Position numbers and translations under genes: made by a program. A stretch of 64,000 nucleotides of DNA from Centroberyx gerrardi. Its lineage: Eukaryota; Chordata; Actinopteri; Beryciformes; Berycidae. This document shows positions 22,414 to 34,553 of this stretch, piece by piece. The stretch spans positions 15,999,881-16,063,880 of the forward strand of contig NC_136019.1 of assembly GCF_048128805.1 (NCBI RefSeq). The letters are read 5' to 3'. A model generated the notes under the pieces. That model was not told the origin of the DNA and made no database searches. It was given only the letters and a program-made list of their open reading frames with translations. The stretch's first letter is position 1; the number at the start of each line of letters is the position of its first letter.

Positions 22414-24257
22414 ACATATACAAATGTGCTTATTGCCATAGTAACCAGGCCCAGAGGTGTGAGATCCTGTTAAGTGTGATCGCAGCAGCCAAGGTGTCAA
22501 CCCTCGAGTGTGAGTGTGTGTGTGTGTGCTGGATATAGTACAGTGGGGTGCTTCTCACTGGCATATTTATGATATGATGTGAATTGAGTCCATAAGCAGG
22601 TGATGATTATTTTGTTGCCATGACACCAATGACATGGTCAGCACTGCCACCAATTATAACCAATTCAATTTTTCACTGCAGTGTTGTTGTACAAAGTGTA
22701 CAAATATAAGCGTACAAAATATTAGGATGATCTGTAAGTTTCAATGAAGAGAATCCAGGTGAAAGCTGTGATCTTTTATTAAAAGACCCATTATAAACCT
22801 ATTAAATCTTCTTTAATCATGAAGAGGAGATGTAGATGAACAGGAGGTGAAAGCTTAAAGGTTTTTAAGCCTTAGGGCAACTGAGACATGAGCTCAACAA
22901 TATATTAGGAAAGTGGTCTTCATATTTTATACACTATGTGTACATAAAGGGACAAGAAATTGTCAAAAATTCAAAATAAACATCATTTGGCTCTCTTTAG
23001 CCAGCTCCCTAAGATGCTTTTGGGTATCTCACTGGATGAAAATGTCTCAAAATCTCTTCTCCTCCTTTCTCCTCTGTTCTTTTCCCCTCTGCCATCACTC
23101 TTCCCCCACTTCGTATCACTCTCTTTCTCACCTCCACTCCCTCTCCCTCTCCCACCACCTCTCACCTCATCTCCTCCTCCTTTTTCTTCTCTGTGCCCTC
23201 ATCCCTCCCTCCTAAATTTACCCTCCCCTCCCCTCCCCTCCCCCCTCCCTCCCTCCCTCCATCTCTCTGTCCGTCCCCAGAAGTCATCGGGTCGCGGCGA
23301 GCTGCTGCTGTCACTGTGCTACCAGTCCACCACCAACACCCTGACCGTGGTCGTCCTCAAGGCCCGCCACCTGCCCAAGACCGACAACGGACCTACAGGT
23401 ACGCACGCTCAGAGTTCCAGCAGTTCCCTTCGAAACACAATCCACGAGATCACTGCTTACATGCCTGAGGGCACGCACGGACCATACACACACACACACA
23501 AATGCACGTGCACATACACACGCACGCTTGCTTCACATAACAACAAATAGATGAGGCCAAATTGATTTTTGTCCTTCCTGTCGCACAGCCCAGACTACTT
23601 ATGATGCTGTGATAGTGGCCATAATGACACGGCCACCGCACTAAAGTAATCTGATCTGGATGTGATAGAGAGCACTTTCGTGACAAGCACACCCACACAC
23701 ACACACACACTCACACACACACACACCACACGCACACACACAAGCAAAGTGTTTACACAGCCAGCCCCTCCGTCCTCGTCACTACCATCCATCATTTCCG
23801 CTTTATTGATCGCCATATCGATCTGGCCCAGGAATAATATGCCACTCTCAGACTGCTTCAGGGATGGATACTTACCATGCCTTCTTTTCTCCTTCCTTCC
23901 TTCCCTCCTTCCTTCGTTTCTTCTCCTCCTCGTCTAGACCCGTACGTCAAGGTGAACCTGTACCAGGGGAAGAAGCGCGTGTGCAAGAAGAAGACCCACG
24001 TGAAGAAGTGCGTCCCCAACCCGGTGTTCAACGAGCTGTTCGTCTTCGACCTGCCCTCCGACGAGGGCCTGCGGGACACCAGCGTGGAGCTGCTGCTGCT
24101 GGACTCAGAGAGGGGCGACTCGCGCTGCCCCAACCCCGTCCTGGGGCGCCTGGTCCTGGGCACGGCGGCGGCAGGCACCCCCGGCGAGCACTGGAGGGAG
24201 ATCTGCGACCACCCGCGCCGCCAGATCGCCAAGTGGCACGCCATGTCGGAGGATTAG
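14058..24257 (+). CDS. syt4: Synaptotagmin-4, five coding exons
   Basis: Coding exons 14058-14091, 17472-18094, 18335-18658, 23281-23398 and 23938-24257 total 1419 nt and encode 472 residues; mammalian SYT4 is about 425, the extra lying mainly in the linker. A short lumenal N-terminus (MAPMVADGAQLVEVP) precedes one membrane span (about residues 15-38, ending AWICCQRK). A conserved juxtamembrane stretch (TPPYKFVHMLKGVDIYPESL), the Syt4-specific LHLDLEKRDLNGNF, then C2A and C2B follow. Syt4 is a vesicle membrane protein of neurons and endocrine cells that modulates dense-core vesicle exocytosis. In C2A the third loop reads LSFDRFSRDE, retaining the Asp-to-Ser change known in Syt4/Syt11 that weakens calcium binding. 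The Syt4-like C2B start (KSSGRGEL) favours Syt4 over Syt11. Confidence 0.93.
15377..15417. repeat. (TC)n microsatellite in syt4 intron 1
   Basis: About 20 TC units. Confidence 0.95.
17263..17322. repeat. (CA)30 microsatellite before syt4 exon 2
   Basis: Thirty CA units about 150 bp upstream of exon 2, complementary to the GT-rich run that follows the exon. Confidence 0.95.
17472..18094 (+). CDS. syt4: syt4 coding exon 2: transmembrane segment and linker
   Basis: After a long CT-rich acceptor tract ending TAG at 17471, the exon encodes the span VSVAVVSVFGLVFSVSAFAW, a cysteine pair ICCQRK (likely palmitoylated), the basic juxtamembrane region, the Ser/Pro/Thr-rich linker with a short His run, and the first C2A strand (LGTLHFSLEYQPERKAFVVH). 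It ends at CAAG|GTACTG, phase 0. Confidence 0.92.
18099..18170. repeat. (GT)n-rich run after syt4 exon 2
   Basis: Interrupted GT repeat starting four bases inside intron 2. Confidence 0.9.
18335..18658 (+). CDS. syt4: syt4 coding exon 3: most of C2A
   Basis: The 108-codon exon gives EAHGLTPTDEQSLTSDPYIK, then RVLRKTLDPAFDETFSFYGI and LSFDRFSRDEVIGE, ending REIIKRNVK. Loop acidic residues are kept except the Ser in SFDRFS, as expected for Syt4. Acceptor ATCCAG and donor AAG|GTAAGA are both phase 0. Confidence 0.92.
19496..19544 (+). repeat. Perfect 19-bp hairpin in syt4 intron 3
   Basis: CCAGTTGGCTTGCAAAGTA at 19496-19514 is followed by an 11-base loop and its exact reverse complement at 19526-19544. 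Confidence 0.9.
19540..20870. repeat. Degenerate tandem array in syt4 intron 3
   Basis: Two motifs recur: a form of TATAGATCTGTGGGCTGAT near 19605, 20280, 20430, 20700 and 20830, and a form of TGTACATTTCCAGG near 19940, 20155, 20230, 20370, 20515, 20665 and 20790. Copies are strongly diverged, with spacing of roughly 130-160 bp in the later part. Confidence 0.65.
21769..21805. repeat. (GT)n microsatellite
   Basis: About 18 GT units in syt4 intron 3. Confidence 0.95.
22144..22168. repeat. (AGAAT)5 pentanucleotide repeat
   Basis: Five AGAAT units in syt4 intron 3, the reverse-complement motif of the longer ATTCT array at 46041. Confidence 0.95.
22363..22409. repeat. (CA)n microsatellite
   Basis: About 23 CA units in syt4 intron 3. 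Confidence 0.95.
23281..23398 (+). CDS. syt4: syt4 coding exon 4: start of C2B
   Basis: After a pure pyrimidine tract ending GTCCCCAG, the exon reads KSSGRGELLLSLCYQSTTNT and then LTVVVLKARHLPKTDNGPT. It ends in phase 1 at ACAG|GTACGC. The sequence is close to mammalian Syt4 and unlike Syt11 (which starts C2B with CISRGEL, from memory). Confidence 0.92.
23938..24257 (+). CDS. syt4: syt4 coding exon 5: rest of C2B and stop
   Basis: Acceptor TCGTCTAG ends at 23937. The exon continues DPYVKVNLYQGKKRVCKKKT, then VKKCVPNPVFNELFVFDLP and ends RRQIAKWHAMSED with TAG. The polybasic KKRVCKKKT strand and the WHxL-type end (here WHAM) are synaptotagmin features. The third C2B loop (LLLDSERGDSRCPNPVLG) looks about three residues longer than in mammals. 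The exon is very GC-rich. Confidence 0.92.
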
Positions 24258-24800
24258 GACGGGCGGATTCTGTCGTCCAATCGCGACGGGGATGTTTCGA
24301 GGAATGGGCGGGATTTACCGTTGGACTTTCAGTGAGGGGCGGGTGGGGAACGAGGGGAAGGGAGTTCTTGGGACTTTGGTGTTTGGTTGGTGGGTGGGGT
24401 GGGGTGGGGGTGGGTGGGGTCATTTGAATTGATGTCATCATTCAATCAGTCAATCAATCACTCAATCAATCTTTGAAGTTATTGGGGTTTCAACGGGTTC
24501 AGGAGGGCGGGGCATGATAAAAGGGGACCCGATGGCTTTAAACAATCCCAAAGACTGTCGCCGAAAATCACCCGGTTACATGCAACATCATCTCCATGGC
24601 AACAAGCAATTGTCACGGCAACCGTGTGCAGTGCAGAATGTCTTAAATGTCGCTATCGCTCTTCTTCTTCTTTTTCTTCTTCGGCTTCTTTCCTCTGCTC
24701 TTCCTCTTATAAATATTACCTATTCCGTCGTATGAAAAGCAGAATGAACAACAACTTCTGACAATGCTGTAAAAAATGTGGATTATTAAACTTTATTTTA
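24258..24800 (+). other. syt4: syt4 3' untranslated region
   Basis: Non-coding sequence follows the stop, with a G-rich GTGGGTGGGGT stretch near 24390-24420. ATTAAA at 24785-24790 with downstream T-rich sequence is the first plausible polyadenylation signal; the true end could be later. Confidence 0.4.
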
Positions 24801-25053
24801 TAAAGATAATGTTTTATTTATAAAAATGTAGATTGTTTTTATTTATGTTGTACGTTTTGTACTCCTGGTTGATTTGTTGAACATGTTTTGTAAGTATAAG
24901 TGGTATTTCATATATCATTACTTCGGTACAAGAAAGCCTAAATTAGGTGGGGTGAGAGAGGACTGGAACAGACTGAGTGCATTGGGGACAGTAACTGTGG
25001 GTGCATTTGTGTGTGTGTGTGTTTCGATATGCGAGTGCATGGGTGGATCTGTC

Positions 25054-25084
<31 letters not shown>

Positions 25085-25671
25085 GTGTGTGTGTGTGTGC
25101 TCTGAAGGGATGCGAGCCACATAATGTTTACTGTAGGTGTTTTGTCCCCCTTACTGTGAGCACAAAGACAGATGAAATGTACATGTACTGTATGTACCTT
25201 ACTATAAAACATGGCAAGTTCTGAGAAAAAAACACCAACCGAGTGTGTAGTCTTTATTTCACAGCTGGGCATCAGTGACATTAATACATTGTGTATGTAC
25301 TGTATCTCAGTGTGTGTGTGTGTGTGTGTGTGTGTATCAGGTATTCACCCTTAAGTGCAGTATTACTACCGGATAATGACTTGTGAGGACTTTTTTTTTT
25401 TATTCCTTCCAGGGTAAAAGCCTTCTTTAGGGTAATGGAATTGGAATTAGGTTACAGAAAGCATCAGGGTGCGATTTAGGTGTTAGAGAATGAGTAAGAG
25501 CCATTTTAATGTCCTCTTATGTATAGCTGAAACAGTGTGTGTGTGTGTGTGTGTACCAGATATTCCTAAGTACAGTATGAAAATCAGTGAGACTATTCTT
25601 CCAGCAAAACAAAGCAAAAGAAGCAAAATCCTCTTTTCATGTTATCATACAAAATGATGTGTGGGTGTCTT

Positions 25672-25721
<50 letters not shown>

Positions 25722-27022
25722 CTCATCTCACCTCCAGCGTCCTGGGGGATGACATCACCATCCCCGTCCCATTCTAAGGCTGATGATGTAATATCTGCTG
25801 AGTGGCTAAGTGCTCTGGGATGAAGTCATCATGTCTGAATTTAATATCAGCTAAGTGGCTCGCTGAGGGAGGACAGCTGGCTCAGCTCACTTTCTTTTTT
25901 CTTCTTCTTGCTTGCTTTTGCTCTTTCTTTAACCATTTGTAACCCTGTCTCACTTAAAGGGACACTTCACCCATAATGCATCCAAACTCTCTCAACCTAA
26001 TTGATTGTCCTAAACCAGGTTCTTCTTCTTCTTCTTTTAGTCAAAGACAAAAGAGTTTGCCTGGATATGACCAACCCGTGCCATTGCACATAAAACAAAA
26101 AACAAAAAGAAATTCTATCTTTATCTCTTCTCTTCTTTCTTCATTCTGCCTCTCTCCCTTCCCTCCCTCCCTCCCTCCCTCCTCTCTGTCTCTTTCATTC
26201 TCTAGTCTTACACAAAGTTACATCATCAGTGTTTGGCGGTGGAACCTCTGGAGAAGCAGGATGTGCTGTCGTTCTGTTCTTCTCCGGCTCTGACCTCTGA
26301 GGTCATCCTCTGAGGCAGGTTTCTATTTTAAAACTCCACTGTCATCCTTTCACACAGTCAGAAAACAGACCTGCGCAATCTGCAGCATCACTCCCCTTCC
26401 CTTCTCTTCTCCTTTTACTCTCCACCACACAACCAACTACAATCAAGGCCAAACATTTTGTGCAGACTGGACCCAAAAGCTGCATGTTTATGTCACTGTC
26501 TGTCTGTCTCCCTTTTTCCAAGGATGTAATTAAGGGTATTTTAATTTAAATTGAGAGAACTAAGCAACTAAAGACAATAAACAAGAAAAGAATAGTATGA
26601 AAGTAGTATGAAAAAATAAAAAATAAATAATCAAACAACTAAAAAAGAAATAATAAGAATAATAAGTATTTTCTCCCAAAATTCTCATTCTCCATATTCT
26701 CCATGACTTGCAATTCCAAAACTCAAAAACAGAAAAAACAATTAATAGTGAGTATTTTGACTTTACTAATAAGAGGTTATTACAGACCTGTGTTATGGTA
26801 CATGTAGAATTTCACCATCAGGCACACAAACTTCTCAATAAATTCTCAATAAGTTATAATCCATAAATTCATCCATTGGCTAACCATTGATGTTTCTGTT
26901 CTTTGATTGTTTTTTTCCCATTGAATGGCAATGGAGAGTCTGTTTCCCTTTAACCTGTGCTTCAGGACCAGCCAGACACTTCCTCAACCTCTCTGCAACA
27001 ATGGAGGACATTTACTAACTCA

Positions 27023-27071
<49 letters not shown>

Positions 27072-27354
27072 ACAACTCAGCCAGACCTGCAATTACTGAT
27101 TTCACAGTGTTTTACTCCGGGTCAGACTGAAGGGACTGGTGCAGCTGTTTGGACTGAGGAACATTGTGTGTGTTTGAATGTGTATGTGTGTGTGTGTGTG
27201 TCTGTGTGTGTGTGCGTGTGTGTATTGACAGCTGGCCCAAGAGAGCAGTCAGTAGTCCCTCAAGACTTAATCAGAGAGTGCCTTCTGTGACGCAAAACCA
27301 GAACCCTGCTCTCTCTAGCCTACTGCACAGTCTGTTGTAGACAGGCACACACAC

Positions 27355-27396
<42 letters not shown>

Positions 27397-27548
27397 ACTC
27401 GCGTACATCATGATATTACCTGTCCAGGGCATAACATCTGTCTGTGTTCCCAGTAAGGTCAAATCAATCTGTTTTAGAGAGAGAGGCAGAGAAAGCAAAA
27501 CACAGAGAGCCCAGAGTGTGTGTAAGTAGGTCTCTTAGAGTATGTGCT

Positions 27549-27587
<39 letters not shown>

Positions 27588-28280
27588 ATGTGTGTGAGTT
27601 TGTGTACAAGAGAAAGAGATTTGTCCTAATTAGGAAAATGCTGGGAGAGGACATAAACCAAATTATACATCTCTGTTCTTATGAAAGCCTCTCATCTCAG
27701 CATTCATCTTATTGTAAATCATCCAACATAAATGCCTGCCCATTGAAACTGCTATAGCACCAAGCTCCCAGTTATGATAAGAGATAGAGGCATCATTCTT
27801 AATTACTGGAAATGTTAAAGCTGCCCTAGGCAAGATTTTGATGTCAAAATGTACCCGTCTTATCAGCGTAAATCACAAAGTGGGGCCACAGTAGAGAAGA
27901 TTAGAATAGATTACTAAAAGAATACATGACTGATATTCTAACTAGTAACTGGAATACAGCTTTAAAATAACTAATATAAATAAATTCTCCTTATATAGGT
28001 TATTCTTATAGCCTCCCATTCATTGTCAGTGGACATTACAGATTGGAATCTGGCCTCTGTTATTTCTACGTTCAGTTGGATTTATTCATTGGATTAAATG
28101 TCCAAAATGATTGGAATTAAGTATGTGAATCCCACTTTAGGGTGGATGTTTCCTTTAAACAGTCTTCCATTCCAACGTATTGTAGTGGTGGTAGGTATTA
28201 ATGGTGTCTGATATCAATATAATTTAGAGTTAGCTTCAATGAGAATTAAGAACGGGGCACCAGATAACAGACAGCATCGA
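24801..28280. other. Gene-free region dominated by microsatellites
   Basis: Holds (GT)n runs near 25050-25100, 25310-25335, 25534-25554, 25676-25718, 27180-27225 and 27555-27590, and (CA)n runs near 27022-27063 and 27355-27391. AAAGCTGCCCTAGGCAAGAT near 27820 resembles a terminal motif of common fish repeats. No gene is supported. Confidence 0.5.
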
Positions 28281-28286
28281 CAGGTC

Positions 28287-29386
28287 TCATCTGAAGGAGT
28301 GACTTTGAATTTAAACTCACACAATGAGCACAGGAGGTGACTTTATGCAAAATAATATATTTATTACTAAACTAAAGCACACTCAATAATCTGATAAATA
28401 CAAGTGAATATAGTACAGTATATACAAGAGGTATACCTATGAATTGTGATGAATCAGTGGCAATAGGAATAGATGATCATGTGAATATACAATGCTGATA
28501 ATTAAACCAACATTTCAGCAGACACAATCATGGAAGATGAGCAGTGGAAGACATGAGTCAGCAACGATAGCAATAAGGGGCGACAGTATAACTATCTGGA
28601 AAACTGACTTAAATGAATCCTTGAATGAATGGTTACTATAACTACAGGGAGCCGTAATAAAGTGTGTGATATGTGTGTGAAGTGTGAATGTGGTTGAATG
28701 GCTATGTGTGATGTATGATATCATGCCCAGCGGACAATGATCAATACATACGACACCAGGGGGTCTGGAGGGAAATGAAGCACGTTGAGGCCGGGAGTCT
28801 GTGAGGAGTCTCGGCTCGATGAGGTGCTGGAGGTTGAAGATCCGACGTCTGTTCAGTTGATCTCAGCAGGCCGCAACAGAGTGAAGCACGCAGGCTGGAG
28901 CATGCAGGCTGCTGGAGAGGGTTGCGGGTCTCTCAAGGCTAACGCCGACCCACTCTGGAGGTTCCGATGATTCTTCAGAGTTAAACTCAGCAGGATAGCT
29001 GATATGGTTGTAGCAGGCAGGACACACAGACACACGTGCTGGTGTGTGTGTGTATTTGTCAGGCAGACAGGAAAGGCAGCAAGGCTCTCTTCACTGTTTC
29101 AGATGAAACAGGCTTTCCACTTGGCTTGTGATGATGATGCAGTTGAGTCTGTCTTTGGAGACAAACTTTGGAACAAAGTTGTTGTCAGACTCCGTTAGCA
29201 CACGTGTCGCGACCACGTAAAGTGCATGAAATCTGCATTGGAAATGTGTGTGTTTGATTTTGTTGTGATCAGTTGAGGGGTGTGTGCGTGGGCTGGCATG
29301 TCTAGTGTTACGGCTCATTACATATGCATCAAACCCTAATTTTGGTTCCCAGATCTATCCAATATAATTGACCGTCGTAACATTAA
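28287..29386 (-). mobile_element. Possible LTR with adjoining primer-binding-like site
   Basis: Read on the minus strand, the segment opens TGTTACGACGG, contains AATAAATA followed by GT-rich sequence, and is followed within a few bases by TGGTGCCCCG, which resembles a tRNA primer-binding site. This order fits the 5' LTR of a retroelement followed by a short internal remnant. No gag or pol ORF is present and no second LTR was found. Confidence 0.35.
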
Positions 29387-31884
29387 CATTATTAAACTCA
29401 GCACAAATTCATGAACACTTTAATATCAAACATGGCTATCTAAGCCCCATGTAAAGATAAAGAAATTGAATAATGCAAATAACTATTATATAAAACATCA
29501 CAGTTACACATAAAATTAGACATATACATTAGAGTCCACCACAATGTGATACCCAAGGTTTCATGAGTCTGTATCAAAGATTTCTCCTGATTTTGGACAC
29601 ATTCCAATGTGTCTCATCCCAGACTCTCTGTCTCCTTGGGGATTAACAAAGACAGGGCTTAGTATTGGAGTTTTATGGTTATTTACCAGGTCTGTTCCTT
29701 GATACCAGCTCTTAGGGGTGGAAATTAGGTAATTTACGTTGAGGTCAGTGCCCTTTCCTTTCGATCTCACAGTCTTCCCCACCATACTGATCTGTTGTCA
29801 GGGAGGAGGCTCACACAAAATGCACAGGGCCTTTCCAGATGTGAGATGACAATGATGGTGTGGGTGCAGTTACTACAGTATCTAGTGTTCACAACGGTGG
29901 GAGCGAGGAAAGGAAGATTGCTTTTTTAAAAATATCGAATTGTATGGCATTTCTGGTCTTTTATGTAAGATACAGTGGAGAGTAATGGGAAATATGCGAG
30001 TGAAGGAATGAAATGCGACACACTGTACTGTAGCTCATGAGCCAGACCTGAATGGCATAAGTGCTGGGTATGCACCTTAGTCCTCGGAACCACATACCAT
30101 CCAGAAATAATGCATCTGAAGTGAAGAGCAATGAAAAGTTTCTGAGGAGAGACTGCAGCAGCGGGGGAGGGAGGACAGTTAGATAGATGACATAGTGCCA
30201 TGTTGACATATGAACTAAAGGAGAAGGGGGAGGAGGAGGAGGAGGGGACCGAAAAGAGAGAGACGAGTGGAGGAAAAGTTAGTTCGGGGGACGAGACGAG
30301 ACGAGTGAGTCTGCGATGTGAATGGCTGATGCTGTGTGTGGGTTCGCAGACAGCCGTCTAGCTGGGTACTGAAGGGTCATTTATGGTGATGCACTGCAAT
30401 GAAAAGACGGCATAGAATTGAAGAGGTAATGAAGAGGCTGAAGTCTTTATTACATCTGATCGAATTGAACCGGATGACTTCAGTAGAATGCGGGAGAGAA
30501 CTATTCAGTGACTTCAAAAGCGGCTGCTTGGAGATGAAGGACAGAATGTTTGGGTGCAATTCAGCCAAATGTCTCCTCGCGTCTCACTGGTAGAACTGCA
30601 GAGATGAAGCTGTAGTAATAAGACTCTTCCAAAATGAGACATTACAGACCTTAGAATATCCAGAGACAATTAATATGATGGTTCTGTAATTAATCCTTAG
30701 GTAAACAGAGGCTATTGGAGATTGTTGGTCAGTACAATGTGAAAGGGGGGTCACAATATGACATCACAATGGGCAGAACATCTGAGCATGACAGTCACAG
30801 TCTAAATGGTGATGTCACAATGGTCACAACATCCAGACGGACCATTCTAATCACTGACATCACAATGGAAGGAATTGCTGGGAAAGAGAGAGAGAGATTT
30901 GATTTGGAACCCGTTCTGATAACTGCATTTATGAATACACACACCAGCAGCACATTTTGCATCCCTACCCATAGCTTCAAACACATGACTGTATAGAAGG
31001 AAGGGTTCATTTCCAAAACACTGCATATCCATTTTAGAAATAAATGTATAAAACTTAAAATGTATTGAGACACATTAGAAGCAGATTTTAAGCCCATTAG
31101 CAGCAAAGATAATTTTCTGTTAAAATATTGACCCACATCATCAGCCAAAGAAATTACATTTGATTGAATATCATGTCATTAACTATACAGTTGCACCATA
31201 AAGTATTGTTTTCACACCATGTTCTTCATATCATGCTTTGATTATAATTGTCATACACTCACAACGTGCTTATACTGCATTTATGATGCTTCATAATGCC
31301 TTATGAGCACCACACAAGTATTGTGTTACAAAAAATCATTACTTCCAGTTCATTGCTTAGTTTTTTTTCTAGAATATAGAAGATGCAGCCTGTAAAAGGT
31401 TATCATGTTATCATAAGTAATCTAAAGTCTTTTAATAAGTACCACGGATTGTTTTAATCTTGTGCTCGCAATTATTTTGTAAGACTGTGAGACACTTTTT
31501 TCAAATAGCATTTAATTTCATTTCATTTTGTAACAAAACGCTTCAATTCAAGGTTGCTCTGTTGACAGCAGAGGAGAAAGAGACGGCAGTTCTGACACTG
31601 CAGAACAGAGACCGATATTTATATAACCTTTATTAGCATTTATATCTTTACCTGAGACGCGTTACAGAGAGGGAGGGAGAGAGAGAGAGAACAAGGGAGA
31701 TGGAAACAGCAGAAAGAACGAGTGTTAGAGAGAAGGAGAGAGAGCATGTGGGTGGTGGCAAAACTTCACGGGAGCCAATTAATTATTAATGGAGACAACA
31801 TTCTTATGTAAAAGACTCCATATTAGACACCGCTTGCTGCCTTGTATGCAGCTGAACACTGGGTTGAACAGAGCATGGCTCAGA

Positions 31885-31889
<5 letters not shown>
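29387..31889. other. Gene-free region
   Basis: AT-rich sequence with G/A-rich patches (30210-30310 and 31660-31750). Around 30730-30870 a motif like GACATCACAATGG recurs three times. No splice-bounded ORF is convincing. Confidence 0.4.

Positions 31890-31975
<86 letters not shown>
31890..31975. repeat. (GA)n microsatellite
   Basis: About 40 GA units with a few G or A interruptions. Confidence 0.95.
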
Positions 31976-32637
31976 TAGGGGTTATGGGAGGCATAAGACA
32001 TAAGACAACAACTGAAGATAGAATTACTGTATTGTTTGTGAACAACCGTGTCTTATGTAATACCAGGACTGGGTACAACAGATTCAGTAATGTTATCAGC
32101 TATAACGATTCCTTCTCAATGTTCAGAATTTGGCAGTTGGTAGAGGAATGCGATATGAACGCTTCGGATTCGTCCCATGTGGATAAAATGTTTTTCTCAG
32201 ACATGAAGATAAGGGATTCTGCAAAGCGCATGAATACTTTGTCTAGCAAGCCGTTTGAAGGATCTTCCCCTGCAAAAACAATCCAGCCGTGTGCGATTTG
32301 GGAACTGCAGCAGACAGTTTGAGATTTTGATATTCAGTTCACTGTGATGGAAATATGTGGTATCATACAGCATTTAGTGTCTACAGTGGCTGGTCGCTTC
32401 CCTTTTTTACCAAAGAGATGGGATGGGAATGACAGTCCTCGCCTTTGAACCAAAATATATACATACAGTATAATAATTCAATGCATTTTGTAGTATTTTG
32501 TAGTATTAGGCTACTAAATGTGTCCAGTGAATGCTTTCCCAAATCACTATAGGCAATAAATATATGGATATATGGATTACAGGCCTATGACATCAGTCAG
32601 AGTGGTTCATTTTAGGTGTTTTACCTTACCTACTTTA

Positions 32638-32660
32638 CCCCCCCCCCCCCCCCCCCCCCC
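32638..32660. repeat. Poly-C run of 23
   Basis: An uninterrupted run of 23 cytosines, rare in vertebrate DNA. Confidence 0.9.
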
Positions 32661-33003
32661 TCCTGTGTGCCTCTGCCACATTATAAGAACCACTGAATTT
32701 CCATTCAACCAATCTTGTTTTGTCCCAATTTGCTCCAAAGCCATTCTAATCTGTCAGTGTGCTCTACTTTTTAAAACCATCTGTCTGTCTATCTAGCTGG
32801 CTGGCTGGCTGGCTGGGGAAGTCTGTCCCCAATGCATTGTGGGATAGAAGAGATGACTCATCATGGAAATGACCTTCACGCAGCCAGACAATTAAACAAG
32901 CCTCACTGAGACCTTTAGATATGGCACATACACACACACACACACACACACACGCGTGCGCATGCAGAGGCACGTTCACTTAAGCACATATATTCATGCA
33001 TAC

Positions 33004-33006
<3 letters not shown>

Positions 33007-33039
<33 letters not shown>

Positions 33040-33058
33040 ACACACACACACACACACA
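33007..33058. repeat. (CA)n microsatellite
   Basis: About 25 CA units with one AGAC interruption; a shorter CA run lies at 32931-32953. Confidence 0.95.
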
Positions 33059-33059
33059 T

Positions 33060-33640
33060 GCACAGTTTTAGTGCATCTTCCAAGCCATCCTGATCACAGA
33101 CCGTAAAAGGACAATAACATTAAACAGCCATCTTTCTCGGGCCTGACGCTTAAACCACACATAATAAACACACACTAATTGCTTCATTCTAATGGGAACT
33201 GAAGGTTGCCTTTTAGTCTGGTTGTGAGAGCAAGGAGAAATAGATTAGTTAGGGGTTACAGCCATTAGAGGGAAAGGGGCTAGCACTGGTAAATGAGAGC
33301 AAGTAATAGCTTTTGGGGAGTTTGCTGCTCAAGAGTTGAGAAGTAGAAAATGCGGTGCTGTCATTGAAAAGTAATGTCACTGCACATTAAAAGGTTAGTG
33401 TTAGAGCCATTTCTGCCTTCAATTACTTCTCCTTTTTATTCAGCATTATCTAATTAGTCGGTGTGATGGCCCTTGACTAGAAATGCTTCATTAGAATGTA
33501 CCATAGCAGAATCCTCCATTGTTGTCTTCCTTGTTAGCGCATTCACTAAATGCAACAGTCTATTCCTGCTGCATGGCCACTAGACACCTGAGAGTAATTG
33601 TTAGAAAATGCAGGAATTGTTTTTGTTTTCTTAAGGTACA
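33060..33640. other. Unique AT-rich block without ORFs
   Basis: This block lacks microsatellites and recognisable repeats and is rich in TAAT/ATTA homeodomain-type cores (for example CACTAATTGCTTCATT and TATCTAATTAGTCGG). It could be a conserved regulatory element, but conservation cannot be judged from one sequence. Confidence 0.25.
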
Positions 33641-34303
33641 AGGAATAAAAATCAGAAGGTACAAGGAATAAAACTAAAAAAAAAAAATAGTAATAATAAT
33701 AATAAAAATAAACATACTAGAGGGTAAAAACAAGATATAATGAGGAAAAGGATAAGAGATATCAAGAAACAAGAAGTGATTTAAAAGATGACACTGTTTC
33801 TTCAGTCGTTCCTGAATGCAGGGGCTCTGATGGTAAAAGCCCAGTCACTTTTGGTTTGGCAACCATTTAACAGATGCAATTCTTGTGTAACGCCAGTTTT
33901 TCCACAACATTTCAGGAAGAAAAGCATCTGTAGCCAGCTGATATTGTATTCCCAACTAACCTGGCCAATAGCTTGGCTACTTGTACAGAAAACAAATCAA
34001 TTCTGCAACAAATTTTTATTTCACCGAATATTGGTACAGATTCTTAATGAACACCGGCTTCCTCCCCTCCAACCAATCAAAACACAGCCTGGGGCGTTTC
34101 GGCCAATGGGGGATCCACAAAGGGACATGGAGATGATGAGGTTACCATAGCAACGGCATGAAGGCCACAGGTGTCTATTCCTGAGAAAGAGACAGCAATA
34201 GAGAGGGAGAGAACAAGAGTCTCTTGGGTTTACGAGGTCTCGCCTATAAAGCTATAAAACAACCACCTGGGGATTTAAGCGTGTGTGTGTGTGTGTGTGT
34301 GTG

Positions 34304-34353
<50 letters not shown>

Positions 34354-34504
34354 CACACACAAATACATGTGTGTGTTTTGGGCATGCTCACACAAGCAAG
34401 AGGTTAAAAACAGGTCCTTGGATCTGTTGCCTCGACACTACCTTTGTTGTCATGACAACAGAGCGCTGTGAAGGTTCCAAGGTAGGAGAGAGACAGAAAG
34501 TGAA

Positions 34505-34553
<49 letters not shown>

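Noticed and set aside
23864-24427. 187-codon plus-strand ORF in another frame over syt4 exon 5
   Set aside because: High GC content keeps alternative frames open; the C2B frame is the real one.
31779-32322. ORFs on both strands over 31800-32320
   Set aside because: They are driven by the (GA)n tract; the non-repeat parts have no recognisable domain.
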